From assembly GCA_965230045.1 (NCBI GenBank), contig OZ245940.1, positions 744,001 through 808,000 on the forward strand: a stretch of DNA of 64,000 nucleotides, read 5' to 3'. The stretch's first letter is position 1; every line of letters begins with the position of its first letter. The notes under the pieces were generated by a model. That model was not told the origin of the DNA. It saw only the letters and a program-made list of their open reading frames with translations, and did no database searches. Source of the DNA: G963662905 sp965230045 (GTDB taxonomy: Bacteria; Bacteroidota; Bacteroidia; Bacteroidales; WRLA01). A program made the translations under genes and the position numbers. Positions 36,533-45,554 of this stretch are shown in pieces.

Positions 36533-37486
36533 ATGCCCGAAAAAGTTTTATCAACTGAGGATTTTTCTGCCCTGGATATTTTTGGTCCTAACGATGTCAA
36601 CCTGAATGCCATGCGCGGCTTTTTCCCGAAACTTCGAATAGTTGCCCGTGGCGATCTGCTTAAATTAATCGGTGATGATGAAGAAATCAGCAATTTTGAG
36701 CAGAAATTTAATTTGTGCCTGCTGCATTTCGACCGTTTTAATAAACTCACAGATCAGGATGTGGGACAAATTATGAACGGATCGCGCGATGCCAACGGCA
36801 ATGAACCCAAAGATGCTGCCGATGCCATTGTGCATGGCCGCAACGGAAAGGTGATCAAACCGCGGACGCCAAACCAATTGCGCATGACCAAAAGCATCCT
36901 TAAGAATGACCTCGTGTTTGCTATTGGCCCGGCCGGAACCGGAAAAACATATACTGCTGTGGCATTGGCCGTGCGCGCTTTGAAAAACAAGGAAGTCCGG
37001 CGCATCATCCTTACACGGCCTGCTGTTGAAGCCGGTGAGAACCTGGGTTTCCTTCCCGGCGACCTGAAAGACAAACTTGATCCATACCTTCAGCCTTTGT
37101 ACGACGCTTTGCGCGATATGATCCCGACCCAACGACTGCTTACATATCTGGAAGACGGTACCATCGAAGTGGCTCCGCTGGCATTTATGCGTGGCCGTAC
37201 CCTCGATCATGCGTTCGCCATTCTGGATGAAGCCCAAAACTGTAAGGAAAGCCAGCTCAAAATGTTCCTCACCCGAATGGGGCCTTCTGCTCGCTTTGTG
37301 GTAACTGGTGATATCACGCAAATCGACCTGCCCGGAAACCAGAAATCAGGACTGCCCGGAGCATTGCGCCGCCTAAAAAATATTCCCGGAATTGACAGTA
37401 TTTACCTCGATGAAAGCGATATCGTCCGCCATAGATTGGTTGGGGATATTCTCAAAGCATACAATAAAGAAGAAAATAAATCATGA
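36533..37486 (+). CDS. PhoH-family P-loop ATPase
   Basis: This cytoplasmic ATPase of the PhoH/YbeZ family has 317 residues from ATG 36533 (an in-frame TTG at 36512 is less likely). The Walker A motif GPAGTGKT and the Walker B-like AILDEAQNCKESQLKMFLTRMG are intact, with an N-terminal region of the YbeZ type that may bind RNA. Family members are linked to ribosomal RNA processing with YbeY; ybeY is not adjacent here. Its stop overlaps the next start by 4 bases (ATGA). Confidence 0.92.
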   Translation: MPEKVLSTEDFSALDIFGPNDVNLNAMRGFFPKLRIVARGDLLKLIGDDEEISNFEQKFNLCLLHFDRFNKLTDQDVGQIMNGSRDANGNEPKDAADAIVHGRNGKVIKPRTPNQLRMTKSILKNDLVFAIGPAGTGKTYTAVALAVRALKNKEVRRIILTRPAVEAGENLGFLPGDLKDKLDPYLQPLYDALRDMIPTQRLLTYLEDGTIEVAPLAFMRGRTLDHAFAILDEAQNCKESQLKMFLTRMGPSARFVVTGDITQIDLPGNQKSGLPGALRRLKNIPGIDSIYLDESDIVRHRLVGDILKAYNKEENKS

Positions 37487-38163
37487 CCGGGACGTTGGTA
37501 AATGTGGCTGCAGTTTTGGCAGGCAGCCTGCTGGGACTCCTGATCAAAAACCGGATGCCCAAGCGGCTCACTGAAATTGTTTTTCAGGTGCTGGGGCTTT
37601 TTACCCTTTTTCTGGGTGTAAGCATGGCTTTGGAAACAAACCATTTGATTTATCTGATTTTCAGCCTGCTGCTTGGAGGGATTTCCGGTGAATTGATTCG
37701 TCTTGAAGAACGCATGGATCGTTTCGGGGATTTTTTAAAAAGGAAACTGCCGGGCAATAACGAGCGTTTTCAGGAAGGGCTTATAACCGCTTTTCTACTG
37801 TTTTGTATGGGCAGTATGACTATTTTAGGGGCTATAAAAGAAGGGATCAACAATAATCCGGATTTGCTGCTTACCAAATCGCTTATGGATGGATTTTCTT
37901 CTATCGCTTTGGCCGCAGCTTTGGGTGTCGGGGTTTTGCTCTCTGCCATTCCGCTTCTGATTTTTCAAGGCGGCTTGACTTTGTTGGCATCTTCGGTTCA
38001 GGATTTCCTCCTGCCGGAAATGATTGCAGAAATTACAGCCGTCGGCGGTGTGATGCTCATCGGTTTGGGTATCAATATACTGGGTATTAAAAAACTGCGC
38101 ATCATGAACATGCTTCCGGCACTGCTGTTTGTTGTTTTGATGGTGATGGTGTTTGGAGCTTAA
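37483..38163 (+). CDS. DUF554-family membrane protein
   Basis: This 226-residue polytopic membrane protein matches the DUF554 (YqgA-like) family, with the start TGTLVNVAAVLAGSLLGLLI and conserved FCMGSMTILGAIKEG and GVLLSAIPLLIFQGGLTLLA segments. A transport function is suspected for the family but not established. It overlaps phoH by 4 bases. A perfect 14-bp hairpin starts in its stop codon. Confidence 0.88.
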   Translation: MTGTLVNVAAVLAGSLLGLLIKNRMPKRLTEIVFQVLGLFTLFLGVSMALETNHLIYLIFSLLLGGISGELIRLEERMDRFGDFLKRKLPGNNERFQEGLITAFLLFCMGSMTILGAIKEGINNNPDLLLTKSLMDGFSSIALAAALGVGVLLSAIPLLIFQGGLTLLASSVQDFLLPEMIAEITAVGGVMLIGLGINILGIKKLRIMNMLPALLFVVLMVMVFGA

Positions 38164-38194
38164 CTTTTCCAAAGTTCTAAACTTTGGAAAAGTT
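38162..38194. terminator. Perfect palindromic hairpin at end of DUF554 gene
   Basis: Arms AACTTTTCCAAAGT and ACTTTGGAAAAGTT pair perfectly over 14 bp around a 5-base loop. The core is the same as in the hairpin at 43.08 kb. There is no T run beyond the stem, so termination is possible but not certain. Confidence 0.6.
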
Positions 38195-38218
38195 AAGCCC
38201 TAAAAACCCCAAGGATTT

Positions 38219-38226
38219 TATCTTTG
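38219..38226 (+). promoter_or_regulatory. Candidate -7 box for purC
   Basis: TATCTTTG fits TAnnTTTG, 20 bases before the ATG at 38246. The matching TTG box is unclear. Confidence 0.45.
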
Positions 38227-38245
38227 CAAAAAAATATATTTGATT

Positions 38246-39181
38246 ATGAATGCTATAGTAAAAACGGATTTTCATTTTCCGGGACAAAAAGACAAATACA
38301 CCGGAAAGGTGCGCGATGTGTATAATATTGATGATGATAAGCTGGTGATGATTGCATCAGACCGTATCTCTGCATTTGATGTGGTTTTGCCAAAAGGCAT
38401 TCCGTTTAAAGGACAGGTGCTCAACCAGATTGCCGCCAAATTTTTGGATGCTACCGCTGATATCGTGCCCAACTGGAAGGTTTCCACACCCGATCCAATG
38501 GTTACCGTAGGCCATTATTGCAAGCCTTTTCCTATTGAGATGATCATCCGAGGATACCTCACAGGAAGCTCGTGGCGCAACTACAAAAAAGGGGCACGCG
38601 AAATTTGTGGTGTTCCGATTCCCGAAGGAATGAAAGAGCATCAGCGCTTTGCCGAACCGATTGTAACGCCCACAACAAAAGCCGAAACCGGCCACGACGA
38701 AGACATCAGCCGTGAAGAGATTATCAAACAGGGGCTCGTAAGCGAAGAGCACTACAACCAACTCGAAGATATTACACGCAAACTTTTTCAACGTGGTTCT
38801 GAAATTGCCGAAAAAGCAGGACTGATCCTTGTGGATACAAAATATGAATTTGGATTGAAAGACGGTAAAATCTACCTGATCGACGAAATCCACACACCGG
38901 ATTCTTCGCGCTATTTCTACAAAGAAGGCTATGAAGAGCGTTTTGCCAATGGCGAACAGCAAAAGCAGCTTTCCAAGGAATTTGTACGGGAATGGTTGAT
39001 GGAACAAGGCTTCCAGGGGCAGGAAGGACAAGCGGCTCCCGATATGCCCGATGATTTTGTGCAACGCGTTTCCGAGCGTTATATCGAACTTTACGAACGC
39101 ATTACCGGCGAAAAATTTGAGAAAGCCGATGTTTCCAATATTCATGAACGCGTAGAAAAAAATATCCTCGCAGCATTGTAA
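38246..39181 (+). CDS. purC: Phosphoribosylaminoimidazole-succinocarboxamide synthase
   Basis: This enzyme ligates aspartate to CAIR using ATP in purine synthesis. The 311 residues from ATG 38246 contain the SAICAR synthetase signatures [27 protein letters not shown] at the start, [16 protein letters not shown] and [12 protein letters not shown], then [12 protein letters not shown]. The length is that of the longer, eukaryote-like branch common in Bacteroidota. No other pur genes are adjacent. A terminator follows. Confidence 0.95.
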   Translation: MNAIVKTDFHFPGQKDKYTGKVRDVYNIDDDKLVMIASDRISAFDVVLPKGIPFKGQVLNQIAAKFLDATADIVPNWKVSTPDPMVTVGHYCKPFPIEMIIRGYLTGSSWRNYKKGAREICGVPIPEGMKEHQRFAEPIVTPTTKAETGHDEDISREEIIKQGLVSEEHYNQLEDITRKLFQRGSEIAEKAGLILVDTKYEFGLKDGKIYLIDEIHTPDSSRYFYKEGYEERFANGEQQKQLSKEFVREWLMEQGFQGQEGQAAPDMPDDFVQRVSERYIELYERITGEKFEKADVSNIHERVEKNILAAL

Positions 39182-39206
39182 ACAAGATTTTATTGTGATT
39201 TTAGAA

Positions 39207-39241
39207 TAAAACAGGGACGCATTTTTGTGTCCCTGTTTTAT
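39207..39241. terminator. Hairpin terminator after purC
   Basis: An 11-bp perfect stem (AAAACAGGGAC / GTCCCTGTTTT) encloses a 10-base loop that can pair partly. It lies 26 bases after the purC stop. Its U-rich side is inside the stem. Confidence 0.75.
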
Positions 39242-39272
39242 TGACATTAGTCTCTGAATAATCGTAAATTTG
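39241..39272 (+). promoter_or_regulatory. Promoter of the toxin-antitoxin remnant
   Basis: TTG at 39241 and TAAATTTG at 39265 are separated by 21 bases. The start codon is 17 bases after the box. Confidence 0.5.
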
Positions 39273-39288
39273 CAGGAAAAGCATTCCT

Positions 39289-39513
39289 ATGAGTATAGCA
39301 AACAGGAAATTAAGTATTATTAACTGGATATCCCTGCTTCAGGATGAGTCTGTGCTTGAAAAAATAGAAGACATTCAGGCGCAAAAGCCTGATTGGTGGG
39401 AAACCATCAGTGAGGAGGAAAAGCAAGAAATTGAGGATGGCATCAGACAGGCTGACCAAGGGTTATTATGTTCGTCAGAGGAAGTCATGGCAAAATACAG
39501 GAAATGGGATTAA
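39289..39513 (+). CDS. Antitoxin-like addiction module protein
   Basis: This small acidic 74-residue helical protein ends in EEVMAKYRKWD, the pattern of RelB/ParD-type addiction-module components found in Bacteroidota (PDWWETISEEEKQEIEDGIRQADQGLLCSSEEVMAKY). Its last 10 bases overlap the start of a ParE/RelE-like frame, the usual arrangement of toxin-antitoxin operons. The gene itself is intact, with its own promoter, although its toxin is truncated. Confidence 0.75.
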   Translation: MSIANRKLSIINWISLLQDESVLEKIEDIQAQKPDWWETISEEEKQEIEDGIRQADQGLLCSSEEVMAKYRKWD

Positions 39514-39605
39514 AAGTCGTCTGGACTCCACAAGCTGAATCTGGTTTTGACAGAATTATTCGATACCTTGAAGAGGTGTGGACAGATGGTACATATGGGA
39601 AATAA
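39504..39605 (+). pseudogene. Truncated ParE/RelE-type toxin
   Basis: The ATG at 39504 overlaps the antitoxin stop and reads MGLKVVWTPQAESGFDRIIR then YLEEVWTDGTYGK before a stop after 33 codons. The first 28 residues match the start of ParE/RelE toxins (VVWTPQAE...I.YLEE.W), which normally run to about 95-100 residues. The +2 frame stays open to a stop at 39736, but its translation does not obviously continue a ParE sequence, so a deletion or replacement is more likely than a simple frameshift. Confidence 0.7.
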
Positions 39606-39769
39606 ATAATAAACCAATTGAAGTTGGCAAGTTAAATTCAAAAACAAGGTTATATAACGTTGGCCTAGTTATAAACCCATTTAGCCTGTTTCATAAAATG
39701 AAAACTGGCAGATATAATTTTTCTTATCCTCAATAGATATGATTGCTTAACCTGAAAAATTGAATAATT

Positions 39770-40456
39770 ATGAGAATGTTTATAAGTTTGTTATCTTATT
39801 GTTTTACGCTTTTATCTTTAGTTTTGTTGTTTTCATCTTGCAGCACTACTAAAATGGAACAAAAGGATTCGCTTGAATTTACTTTAAATCAATCCCTTAA
39901 ATTAATTGATTCAATAGAAGGAGGTTATAGCTTTTTTAGTAAAAACATATATGCATGCCGCATCTTGGATGTCAGAAAAAAATCTGTTACGTTCTCCTAT
40001 TCATCCTGTTATCATAATATTGATATCGTCAATTCTCTGACCCCATTCTATTATTATGAGTCTAATTATGGTATATTTATTTTTCCGCTTATTCATGAAA
40101 GCAGTCAAATTTTTAAAAATATTCTCCCCGTTATGGACTCAGCTTTTCCAGAAAACAATAACGGGAAAAAGCTTTATGAATCTTACAGCTCTAATTCTCC
40201 AGTAATGTGTACTCCCTCTATCGGGTTCTGTAATATCAAGATGGTATCAAGCCTGAATATCACAAAAATACGCTATTTTACATCTTCTCCTCTAGCGGCA
40301 GTCCCACTTGAGTACAGGCCGATTTTAGATTATAAACCAAGCTATAGCTTCAGGATTGATTCTACTCTTCGTTGGTATCCTTATCAAACGAAAGATGCAT
40401 TTAAAGACGACAAAAAGTTAAAAAATTCCATGTTTAAGAAAGAAGTAAAAATCTGA
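39770..40456 (+). CDS. Putative lipoprotein of unknown function
   Basis: I do not recognise this 228-residue protein. It starts with a hydrophobic signal and a lipobox (LLFSSC, Cys24), so it is probably a lipoprotein. The mature part is rich in Ser, Tyr and Phe with no repeat or motif that I can name. The gene is AT-rich and sits between the toxin-antitoxin remnant and gldF, in a stretch that looks recently rearranged. Its coding nature is supported by the clean signal sequence and the length. Confidence 0.65.
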   Translation: MRMFISLLSYCFTLLSLVLLFSSCSTTKMEQKDSLEFTLNQSLKLIDSIEGGYSFFSKNIYACRILDVRKKSVTFSYSSCYHNIDIVNSLTPFYYYESNYGIFIFPLIHESSQIFKNILPVMDSAFPENNNGKKLYESYSSNSPVMCTPSIGFCNIKMVSSLNITKIRYFTSSPLAAVPLEYRPILDYKPSYSFRIDSTLRWYPYQTKDAFKDDKKLKNSMFKKEVKI

Positions 40457-40542
40457 TTGCCACATTAATTTTGAAGCTTCCCAAAAAATCATAAAAATCC
40501 CTCCCATATTTTTCTTATCCCTTTCAGGCTGTTAAATTTGCG

Positions 40543-40550
40543 TATTTTTG
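40543..40550 (+). promoter_or_regulatory. Candidate -7 box for gldFG
   Basis: TATTTTTG fits TAnnTTTG and lies 21 bases before the gldF ATG at 40572. A second such box, TAAATTTG, lies at 40533. Confidence 0.45.
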
Positions 40551-40571
40551 CGCCGTACAAAATGCATCGCT

Positions 40572-41303
40572 ATGTATAAACTACTTAAAAAAGAGATTGC
40601 CAGCTTTCTCAATTCCCTGATCGGATATATCGTCATTTCGGTTTTTCTGATCATCAACGCCCTCTTCCTTTGGGTTTTTCCCATGGATTTTAATATCCTC
40701 GATTTTGGTTATGCCAACCTGGAAGGGCTTTTTATGTTGGCTCCTTTTGTGTTCCTTTTCCTGATTCCGGCCATCACCATGCGCCTCTTTGCCGACGAAA
40801 AGAAAAGTGGCACCATTGAGTTGCTTTTTACCCGCCCGCTCACTGATTTACAGATTATTTTGGCCAAATATTTTGCCGGGCTGATGCTGGTGGTTTTCAG
40901 CCTGCTCCCAACGCTGGTCTATTTCTATTCGGTCTATGCTTTGGGATATCCTCAGGGAAATCTCGATATTGGTGGTACCATTGGTTCGTATATCGGGCTG
41001 CTTTTTCTCGGTGCCAGTTTTGTGGCCATCGGGCTATTTGCCTCTTCGCTCACCGATAACCAGATTATCTCTTTCATCCTGGCACTGATCATGACCGGTT
41101 TTTTCTATCTCGGTTTTGAGTTTATCTATGGTCTGGATTTATTTGGGTCCATCGACCTGCTGGTAAAATCCCTCGGCATCAGCGATCATTATTCCTCCAT
41201 GAGCCGTGGTGTGATCGATACCCGTGATGTGGTTTATTTTCTTAGCCTCATCGCCTTCTTTATTATGTTAACCAAATTATCGCTGCAAAGCAGAAAATGG
41301 TAA
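40572..41303 (+). CDS. gldF: Gliding-motility ABC transporter permease GldF
   Basis: This inner-membrane permease has 243 residues and six predicted helices. The N-terminal MYKLLKKEIASFLNSLIGYIV and the ADEKKSGTIELLFTRPLTD segment are typical of GldF and of ABC-2-type permeases. ATG 40572 is chosen over an in-frame TTG at 40548. In gliding flavobacteria GldF works with the ATPase GldA and with GldG; no gldA gene is in the window. It lies 10 bases before gldG. Confidence 0.92.
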   Translation: MYKLLKKEIASFLNSLIGYIVISVFLIINALFLWVFPMDFNILDFGYANLEGLFMLAPFVFLFLIPAITMRLFADEKKSGTIELLFTRPLTDLQIILAKYFAGLMLVVFSLLPTLVYFYSVYALGYPQGNLDIGGTIGSYIGLLFLGASFVAIGLFASSLTDNQIISFILALIMTGFFYLGFEFIYGLDLFGSIDLLVKSLGISDHYSSMSRGVIDTRDVVYFLSLIAFFIMLTKLSLQSRKW

Positions 41304-41313
41304 GCCTGCAATT

Positions 41314-43059
41314 ATGAAGAAACAAAGCAATATAAAACGCCATAATATTTTGCAGCTTTTCTACGGGCTGCTGATCCTGATCCTCATCAACATCATTGCG
41401 CAATACGTTTTTACCCGTTTCGACCTTACGGCTGAAAAGCGTTATACACTATCGCCTGCCACTAAAAAGCTGCTTAAAGAGGTGGATGATATCGTTTATT
41501 TTAAAGTGTATCTCGATGGCGAATTTCCGGCAGGTTTTAAGCGCCTGCGCAATGCTACACGCGAGATGCTGGACGAGTTCCGTGCCTACAGCGATTATAT
41601 CGAATACGAATTTGAAGACCCAAACGCTTTGGAAGATCCCAACGATCGGCAAAATCTTTATCGGGAGCTGGTCGAAAAAGGTCTTCAGCCTACCGATCTT
41701 CAGGTGAATGATAAAGATGGAATGCGCCAACAGATTATTTTCCCCGGGCTTATCGTTACACATAGGGGCAGGGAAATTCCTGTGGAATTGCTGGCCAACC
41801 AAATTGCCACGCCACACGAACAGCTGCTCAATAATTCCGTGCAAAACCTGGAGTATGAACTGGCCAGTGCGGTCCGCCGTTTAACGGATACTTATAAACT
41901 GAAAATTGGTTTTGTTTCGGGACACAGGGAAATGGAAGATGCCGGTCTGGCAGATATCGCCATGTCGCTCAGTGAGTATTATAATGTGGAACGCGTAAGT
42001 ATTGATGGCAAGATAACCAGCCTCACAGAGCATAAACTGGTGGATTCAACATCAGGGAAATACCGTATCCTCAACAAATATAAAGCACTGATTATCGCGC
42101 GTCCCGACAGTACTTTCTCCGAAAAAGATAAGTTTATCCTCGATCAGTATGTGATGCGTGGCGGTAGCCTGCTTTGGCTGATTGATCCGGTAATTGCGGA
42201 AATGGACAGCCTGAAAACCAGCCCGCAGCTTTATGCGGTTCCGCGCGATTTGAACCTGGAAGACATGCTTTTTAAATACGGCGTGCGCATCAATAATGAT
42301 TTGGTGATGGACATTAACCACCTGCCGATCATGTTGGTAACCGGATATATGGGCAATCAGCCACAAATGGGATTTATGCCCTGGCCGTATTTCCCCCTTT
42401 TGCTTCCTTCGGGCGATCATCCCATCATCAAAAACCTTAATGCTGTGAAATCACAATTCGTGAGCAGTATTGATACCGTAGGAGCCAAAGACATTAAAAA
42501 GACAATTCTTTTAACATCATCAGATTACAGCCGAACGGCCAATAGTCCGGTGATTGTAGATTTGAATTCTGCCCGCCGCAATCCGGATGAACGGCTTTAT
42601 ACAAAATCGCGTATTCCTGTTGCGGTTTTGCTCGAAGGAAAATTTGAATCGCTCTATAAAAACCGTATCCCGCCCGAACTGGCCAATGATGAGTCTATTG
42701 GTTTTATTGATGATGGCGCAGATGCAAAAATGATTTTTATCTCCGATGGCGATGTGATCCGCAATCAATTGCACCGCAAGCAAGGCTATCCGTTGCCTTT
42801 GGGCTATGATCAGGATTCGCGCCAGACTTTTGGCAACAAAGATTTGATTATGAACGCGATGAATTATCTGGTGGAAGATGACGGATTGATTTCGGTGCGT
42901 AGCCGGGATATTAAAATCCGTTTGCTCGACAAAACAAAAATCCTTCGTGAACGGCTGTTCTGGCAAATCCTCAATACGGTTCTGCCTGTATTGCTCGTAA
43001 TTGTTTATGGTATTGTTCAGGCGTGGCTGAGGCGCAGGAAATACGCCCGTAAGGCTTAG
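41314..43059 (+). CDS. gldG: Gliding-motility ABC transporter component GldG
   Basis: The 581-residue protein has one N-terminal and one C-terminal membrane helix and a large extracytoplasmic part, the GldG/ABC-auxiliary layout. Recognisable segments are LTAEKRYTLSPATKKLLKEVDDIVYFKVYLDG, FVSGHREMED, the GGSLLWLIDPV region and the C-terminal WQILNTVLPVLLVIVYG. It acts with GldF and GldA in the transporter needed for gliding in some Bacteroidota. Its end converges on the zinc-ribbon gene at a palindromic terminator. Confidence 0.93.
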   Translation: MKKQSNIKRHNILQLFYGLLILILINIIAQYVFTRFDLTAEKRYTLSPATKKLLKEVDDIVYFKVYLDGEFPAGFKRLRNATREMLDEFRAYSDYIEYEFEDPNALEDPNDRQNLYRELVEKGLQPTDLQVNDKDGMRQQIIFPGLIVTHRGREIPVELLANQIATPHEQLLNNSVQNLEYELASAVRRLTDTYKLKIGFVSGHREMEDAGLADIAMSLSEYYNVERVSIDGKITSLTEHKLVDSTSGKYRILNKYKALIIARPDSTFSEKDKFILDQYVMRGGSLLWLIDPVIAEMDSLKTSPQLYAVPRDLNLEDMLFKYGVRINNDLVMDINHLPIMLVTGYMGNQPQMGFMPWPYFPLLLPSGDHPIIKNLNAVKSQFVSSIDTVGAKDIKKTILLTSSDYSRTANSPVIVDLNSARRNPDERLYTKSRIPVAVLLEGKFESLYKNRIPPELANDESIGFIDDGADAKMIFISDGDVIRNQLHRKQGYPLPLGYDQDSRQTFGNKDLIMNAMNYLVEDDGLISVRSRDIKIRLLDKTKILRERLFWQILNTVLPVLLVIVYGIVQAWLRRRKYARKA

Positions 43060-43071
43060 CAGTCAGTTTCT

Positions 43072-43113
43072 AATAAACTTTTTCAAAGTCTTAAAACTTT
43101 GGAAAAGTTTATT
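43072..43113. terminator. Bidirectional palindromic terminator between gldG and zinc-ribbon gene
   Basis: An 18-bp stem (arms AATAAACTTTTTCAAAGT and ACTTTGGAAAAGTTTATT, one wobble) surrounds a 6-base loop exactly between two convergent genes. The stem ends inside the stop codon of the zinc-ribbon gene. The core matches the hairpin at 38.16 kb. Confidence 0.75.
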
Positions 43114-43474
43114 AATCCACATCCCTTTTAACCAGCGCATAGAAATCATTTTCCAACGGAAGATAGCCATACTCATAGCAGAAATAATAAACTGTGCCCT
43201 TTTTGGTGGTATAAATGCTGGTGAAGTGCTCAAAATCAAAATCACGGCGTGCAAGCTGTTTCAGGTGTACTTTGGTTTTGCCGTTGGGGTTTAACTCGGC
43301 TAAAATGCTGCGGTTTTTCTTTAGTTTACGGTTGATCCTTCGGATGTAATTGTTGGAATCAGCATTCAGCCGGTTGTGGTAAAGGTTGCGGCATGCATCG
43401 GAACAAAATATCTTGTCAACACGGCCAATAATGGGCGCTCCGCATTCGGGACAGCTTTTCTTTTCGTCACTCAT
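43112..43474 (-). CDS. Small zinc-ribbon protein
   Basis: The 120-residue protein from ATG 43474 (MSDEKKSCPECGAPI) has CPEC at about 8-11 and CSDAC at about 24-28, the pair expected for a DUF2116-like zinc ribbon. A basic helix (RRINRKLKKNR) and an acidic C-terminal half follow. It probably binds zinc and possibly nucleic acid; no function is known. A longer frame starts at 43549, but a strong terminator for the upstream barrel gene lies there, so the short start is preferred. Confidence 0.8.
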   Translation of the reverse strand: MSDEKKSCPECGAPIIGRVDKIFCSDACRNLYHNRLNADSNNYIRRINRKLKKNRSILAELNPNGKTKVHLKQLARRDFDFEHFTSIYTTKKGTVYYFCYEYGYLPLENDFYALVKRDVD

Positions 43475-43545
43475 AACTTCTTTTTGAGGTAAAAATAGTG
43501 AAACTTTATATAAAATCCAATACTTCACCAAGAAAGCATGCAAAA

Positions 43546-43577
43546 ACAAAAAAAGGCAGCCCGTTTTGGACTGCCTT
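43546..43577 (-). terminator. Rho-independent terminator of the beta-barrel gene
   Basis: Read on the minus strand, AAGGCAGTCC and GGGCTGCCTT form a 10-bp stem with one G-U pair, followed by a T run. It lies 23 bases after the stop codon. Confidence 0.88.
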
Positions 43578-43600
43578 AAATATTATTAAGAAATTACTTC

Positions 43601-44137
43601 TTAATTGCCAAGCTTGAAAAGGATACCGGCCTGAGCGCCCATATAGTTTGCTCCTCCAACATTGTAGCGTAATTCGCCAAACAATGCCATAGCATCACCA
43701 ATTGCAAACTCCGCATTAACACCAAAGCCTACACCAAATTCGGTGCTGCTAGCTGATGTTGAAATTTCGTCTGACTTATAATATCCTTCTAAATCATAAT
43801 CGTCAATCTCATAGTCAAAGTCCATAGTGACACCAGTGACAATTAGTCCCGCAACACCACGTAGCGTTAAGGCATCTGATTCCATAAATTTGTAGCGACC
43901 ATCAACGCCAAAAGACCACCATTTCAGTGTGCCTTCATATTTAGGAAAGTAATAAGTGAAACCTGCTGCAGCACTCCATGTTTCATCAATGTCGTATGTG
44001 CCTTTGACCAAAATACCTGGGCTGCTGATATCAGTCGCATATGCCAAACCACCACCTAAAGAGATTTGTGCTTTTGCTTCATTGGTAACTACTGTAAACA
44101 GCAGTGCAATCGCTAAAATTCCGAGTAATTTTTTCAT
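43601..44137 (-). CDS. Outer-membrane beta-barrel protein
   Basis: The protein is 178 residues from ATG 44137, chosen because a clear signal peptide starts there (MKKLLGILAIALLFTVVTNEAKA). The mature part alternates polar and hydrophobic residues with aromatic girdles and ends in a hydrophobic strand (GAQAGILFKLGN), fitting an 8-stranded OmpA/OmpX-like barrel. It has no ligand motif. The function is unknown. It has a strong terminator and stands alone. Confidence 0.85.
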   Translation of the reverse strand: MKKLLGILAIALLFTVVTNEAKAQISLGGGLAYATDISSPGILVKGTYDIDETWSAAAGFTYYFPKYEGTLKWWSFGVDGRYKFMESDALTLRGVAGLIVTGVTMDFDYEIDDYDLEGYYKSDEISTSASSTEFGVGFGVNAEFAIGDAMALFGELRYNVGGANYMGAQAGILFKLGN

Positions 44138-44538
44138 GTCTGTTTTTCGTTTTAAAATTAATAATCTGATGTTTTTTTCGTTTTTCATTTGTATTTTCTT
44201 CGGCCTGCCGTTTTTTTGGGAGCCGGTCGGGTCATCCTGTTGATTTTTAAAATTGCATCATTAGGATGTTGGGAGCATGTCACAGCTCAATCATTGGTCG
44301 TAGTTTTGAACTGTTTTTGAAAAATTTAAAATATTTTTTTTGGATAAGTGCAGTTTGTGCTGCGCACAACACAACAAAATGAATTGCTTGTCTGATAAAA
44401 AGTTATTTGCTTCAACGGTACAATTGCGCATTGTGCTTCCTGTTTTTTTGATGTTTGCCGGACAAAAGTAAGAAAAAAAATTTAATCGTTTTTCTGCCTG
44501 CCCAAATCATAAGTTGTGTTTTCAAAATGATGCATTGC
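44138..44538. other. Gene-free AT-rich gap upstream of the barrel gene
   Basis: No ORF with coding signs is present. On the minus strand TACTTTTG (44463-44470) fits a -7 box, which would imply a leader of about 325 bases for the barrel gene. A short inverted repeat TGTGC / GCACA lies near 44355. Nothing else stands out. Confidence 0.5.
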
Positions 44539-45423
44539 CTAAACCGGATGGTACATCCCGAAAATAACAATAAGCGCAAAAATCATACTGGCAATTCCGT
44601 TGAGTGTGAAAAAAGCCAGGTTTACCCTGCTGAGGTTGTCAGGAGCAACCAGAGTGTGCTGGTAAAAAAGTAAACCGCTAAAAACCAATGTGCCCAGCCA
44701 GTAAATCATCCCGAAAGTGCTGCTGGCCAACAAGCCGGCAACGACAACAAATGTGATGCTGATGATATGCAGGAATACGGATAACAGGAGCGCCTTTCTG
44801 CGTCCCAGGCTTGCCGGAATGCTTTTTAGCCGGTTGCTTTTATCAAAATCATCATCTTGCAAAGCATAAATCACATCAAAGCCTGCTACCCAAAATAATA
44901 CAGCAAAGGAAATCATCAGCGGAGCAGGGGCAAAACTTCCGGTAACTGCCAAATAAGCACCAATGGGCGCCAGGGCCAAACCTGCGCCAAGTATCAAATG
45001 GCATAATGCAGTGAAGCGTTTGGTAAGGCTGTAGCCCGTTATGATGAAAAGTGCCAGCGGCGAAAGGTAAAAACAAAGGTCATTGATAAACCATGCCGTT
45101 GTGATAAACAGTATGCTGTTGAGCAAAACAAACATCAGGGCAGAGCCCGGACGGATGATCTGGGCAGGAAGCTCCCGGATTGCTGTTCGTGGGTTCATTG
45201 CATCAATATGGCGGTCGGCATATCGGTTAAATGCCATGGCAGAATTCCGTGCAAAAAACACAGCCAGTAAAACCAGCCCCAGCTTTTCCCAACTGAAATC
45301 AAAACCCGGGCTTTTTACGCCCATAAAAAAACCTATCAGGGCAAAAGGCATACTGAAAATTGTGTGGCTGATTTTTACCAGCGACATATAATTGCCCGTT
45401 TTGTTGAGAATCAGTTTTAACAT
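44539..45423 (-). CDS. UbiA-family prenyltransferase (MqnP/UbiA-like)
   Basis: This integral membrane prenyltransferase has 294 residues from ATG 45423. Both Asp-rich motifs are present: NRYADRHIDAMNPRTAIRELP (about 68-88) and DVIYALQDDDFDKSNRLKSIP (about 180-200). The NPRTxxRELP ending matches the MqnP/UbiA branch of polyprenyltransferases used in quinone biosynthesis. A menaquinone role through the futalosine pathway is plausible in this phylum, but no other mqn gene is nearby. Confidence 0.88.
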   Translation of the reverse strand: MLKLILNKTGNYMSLVKISHTIFSMPFALIGFFMGVKSPGFDFSWEKLGLVLLAVFFARNSAMAFNRYADRHIDAMNPRTAIRELPAQIIRPGSALMFVLLNSILFITTAWFINDLCFYLSPLALFIITGYSLTKRFTALCHLILGAGLALAPIGAYLAVTGSFAPAPLMISFAVLFWVAGFDVIYALQDDDFDKSNRLKSIPASLGRRKALLLSVFLHIISITFVVVAGLLASSTFGMIYWLGTLVFSGLLFYQHTLVAPDNLSRVNLAFFTLNGIASMIFALIVIFGMYHPV

Positions 45424-45554
45424 CTGCACAAATATAAAAAAGCATTTTGATATACGGTTCTCAACAGTGAACAGCTGTAAAGGTTCATGCGTCTAGCTAT
45501 GCAAACATATCGTTCAAAGCTCTTGATAGCAAGCTAATTTTGTATTTTCGCTGC

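Noticed and set aside
38357..39247. Long minus-strand frame (296 codons) antisense to purC
   Set aside because: It lies entirely over the well-conserved purC gene and the translation has no family features; it is a codon-bias shadow.
39606..39736. Full-length toxin restored by a single frameshift
   Set aside because: The alternative frame is open, but its translation does not match the middle or end of ParE/RelE toxins.
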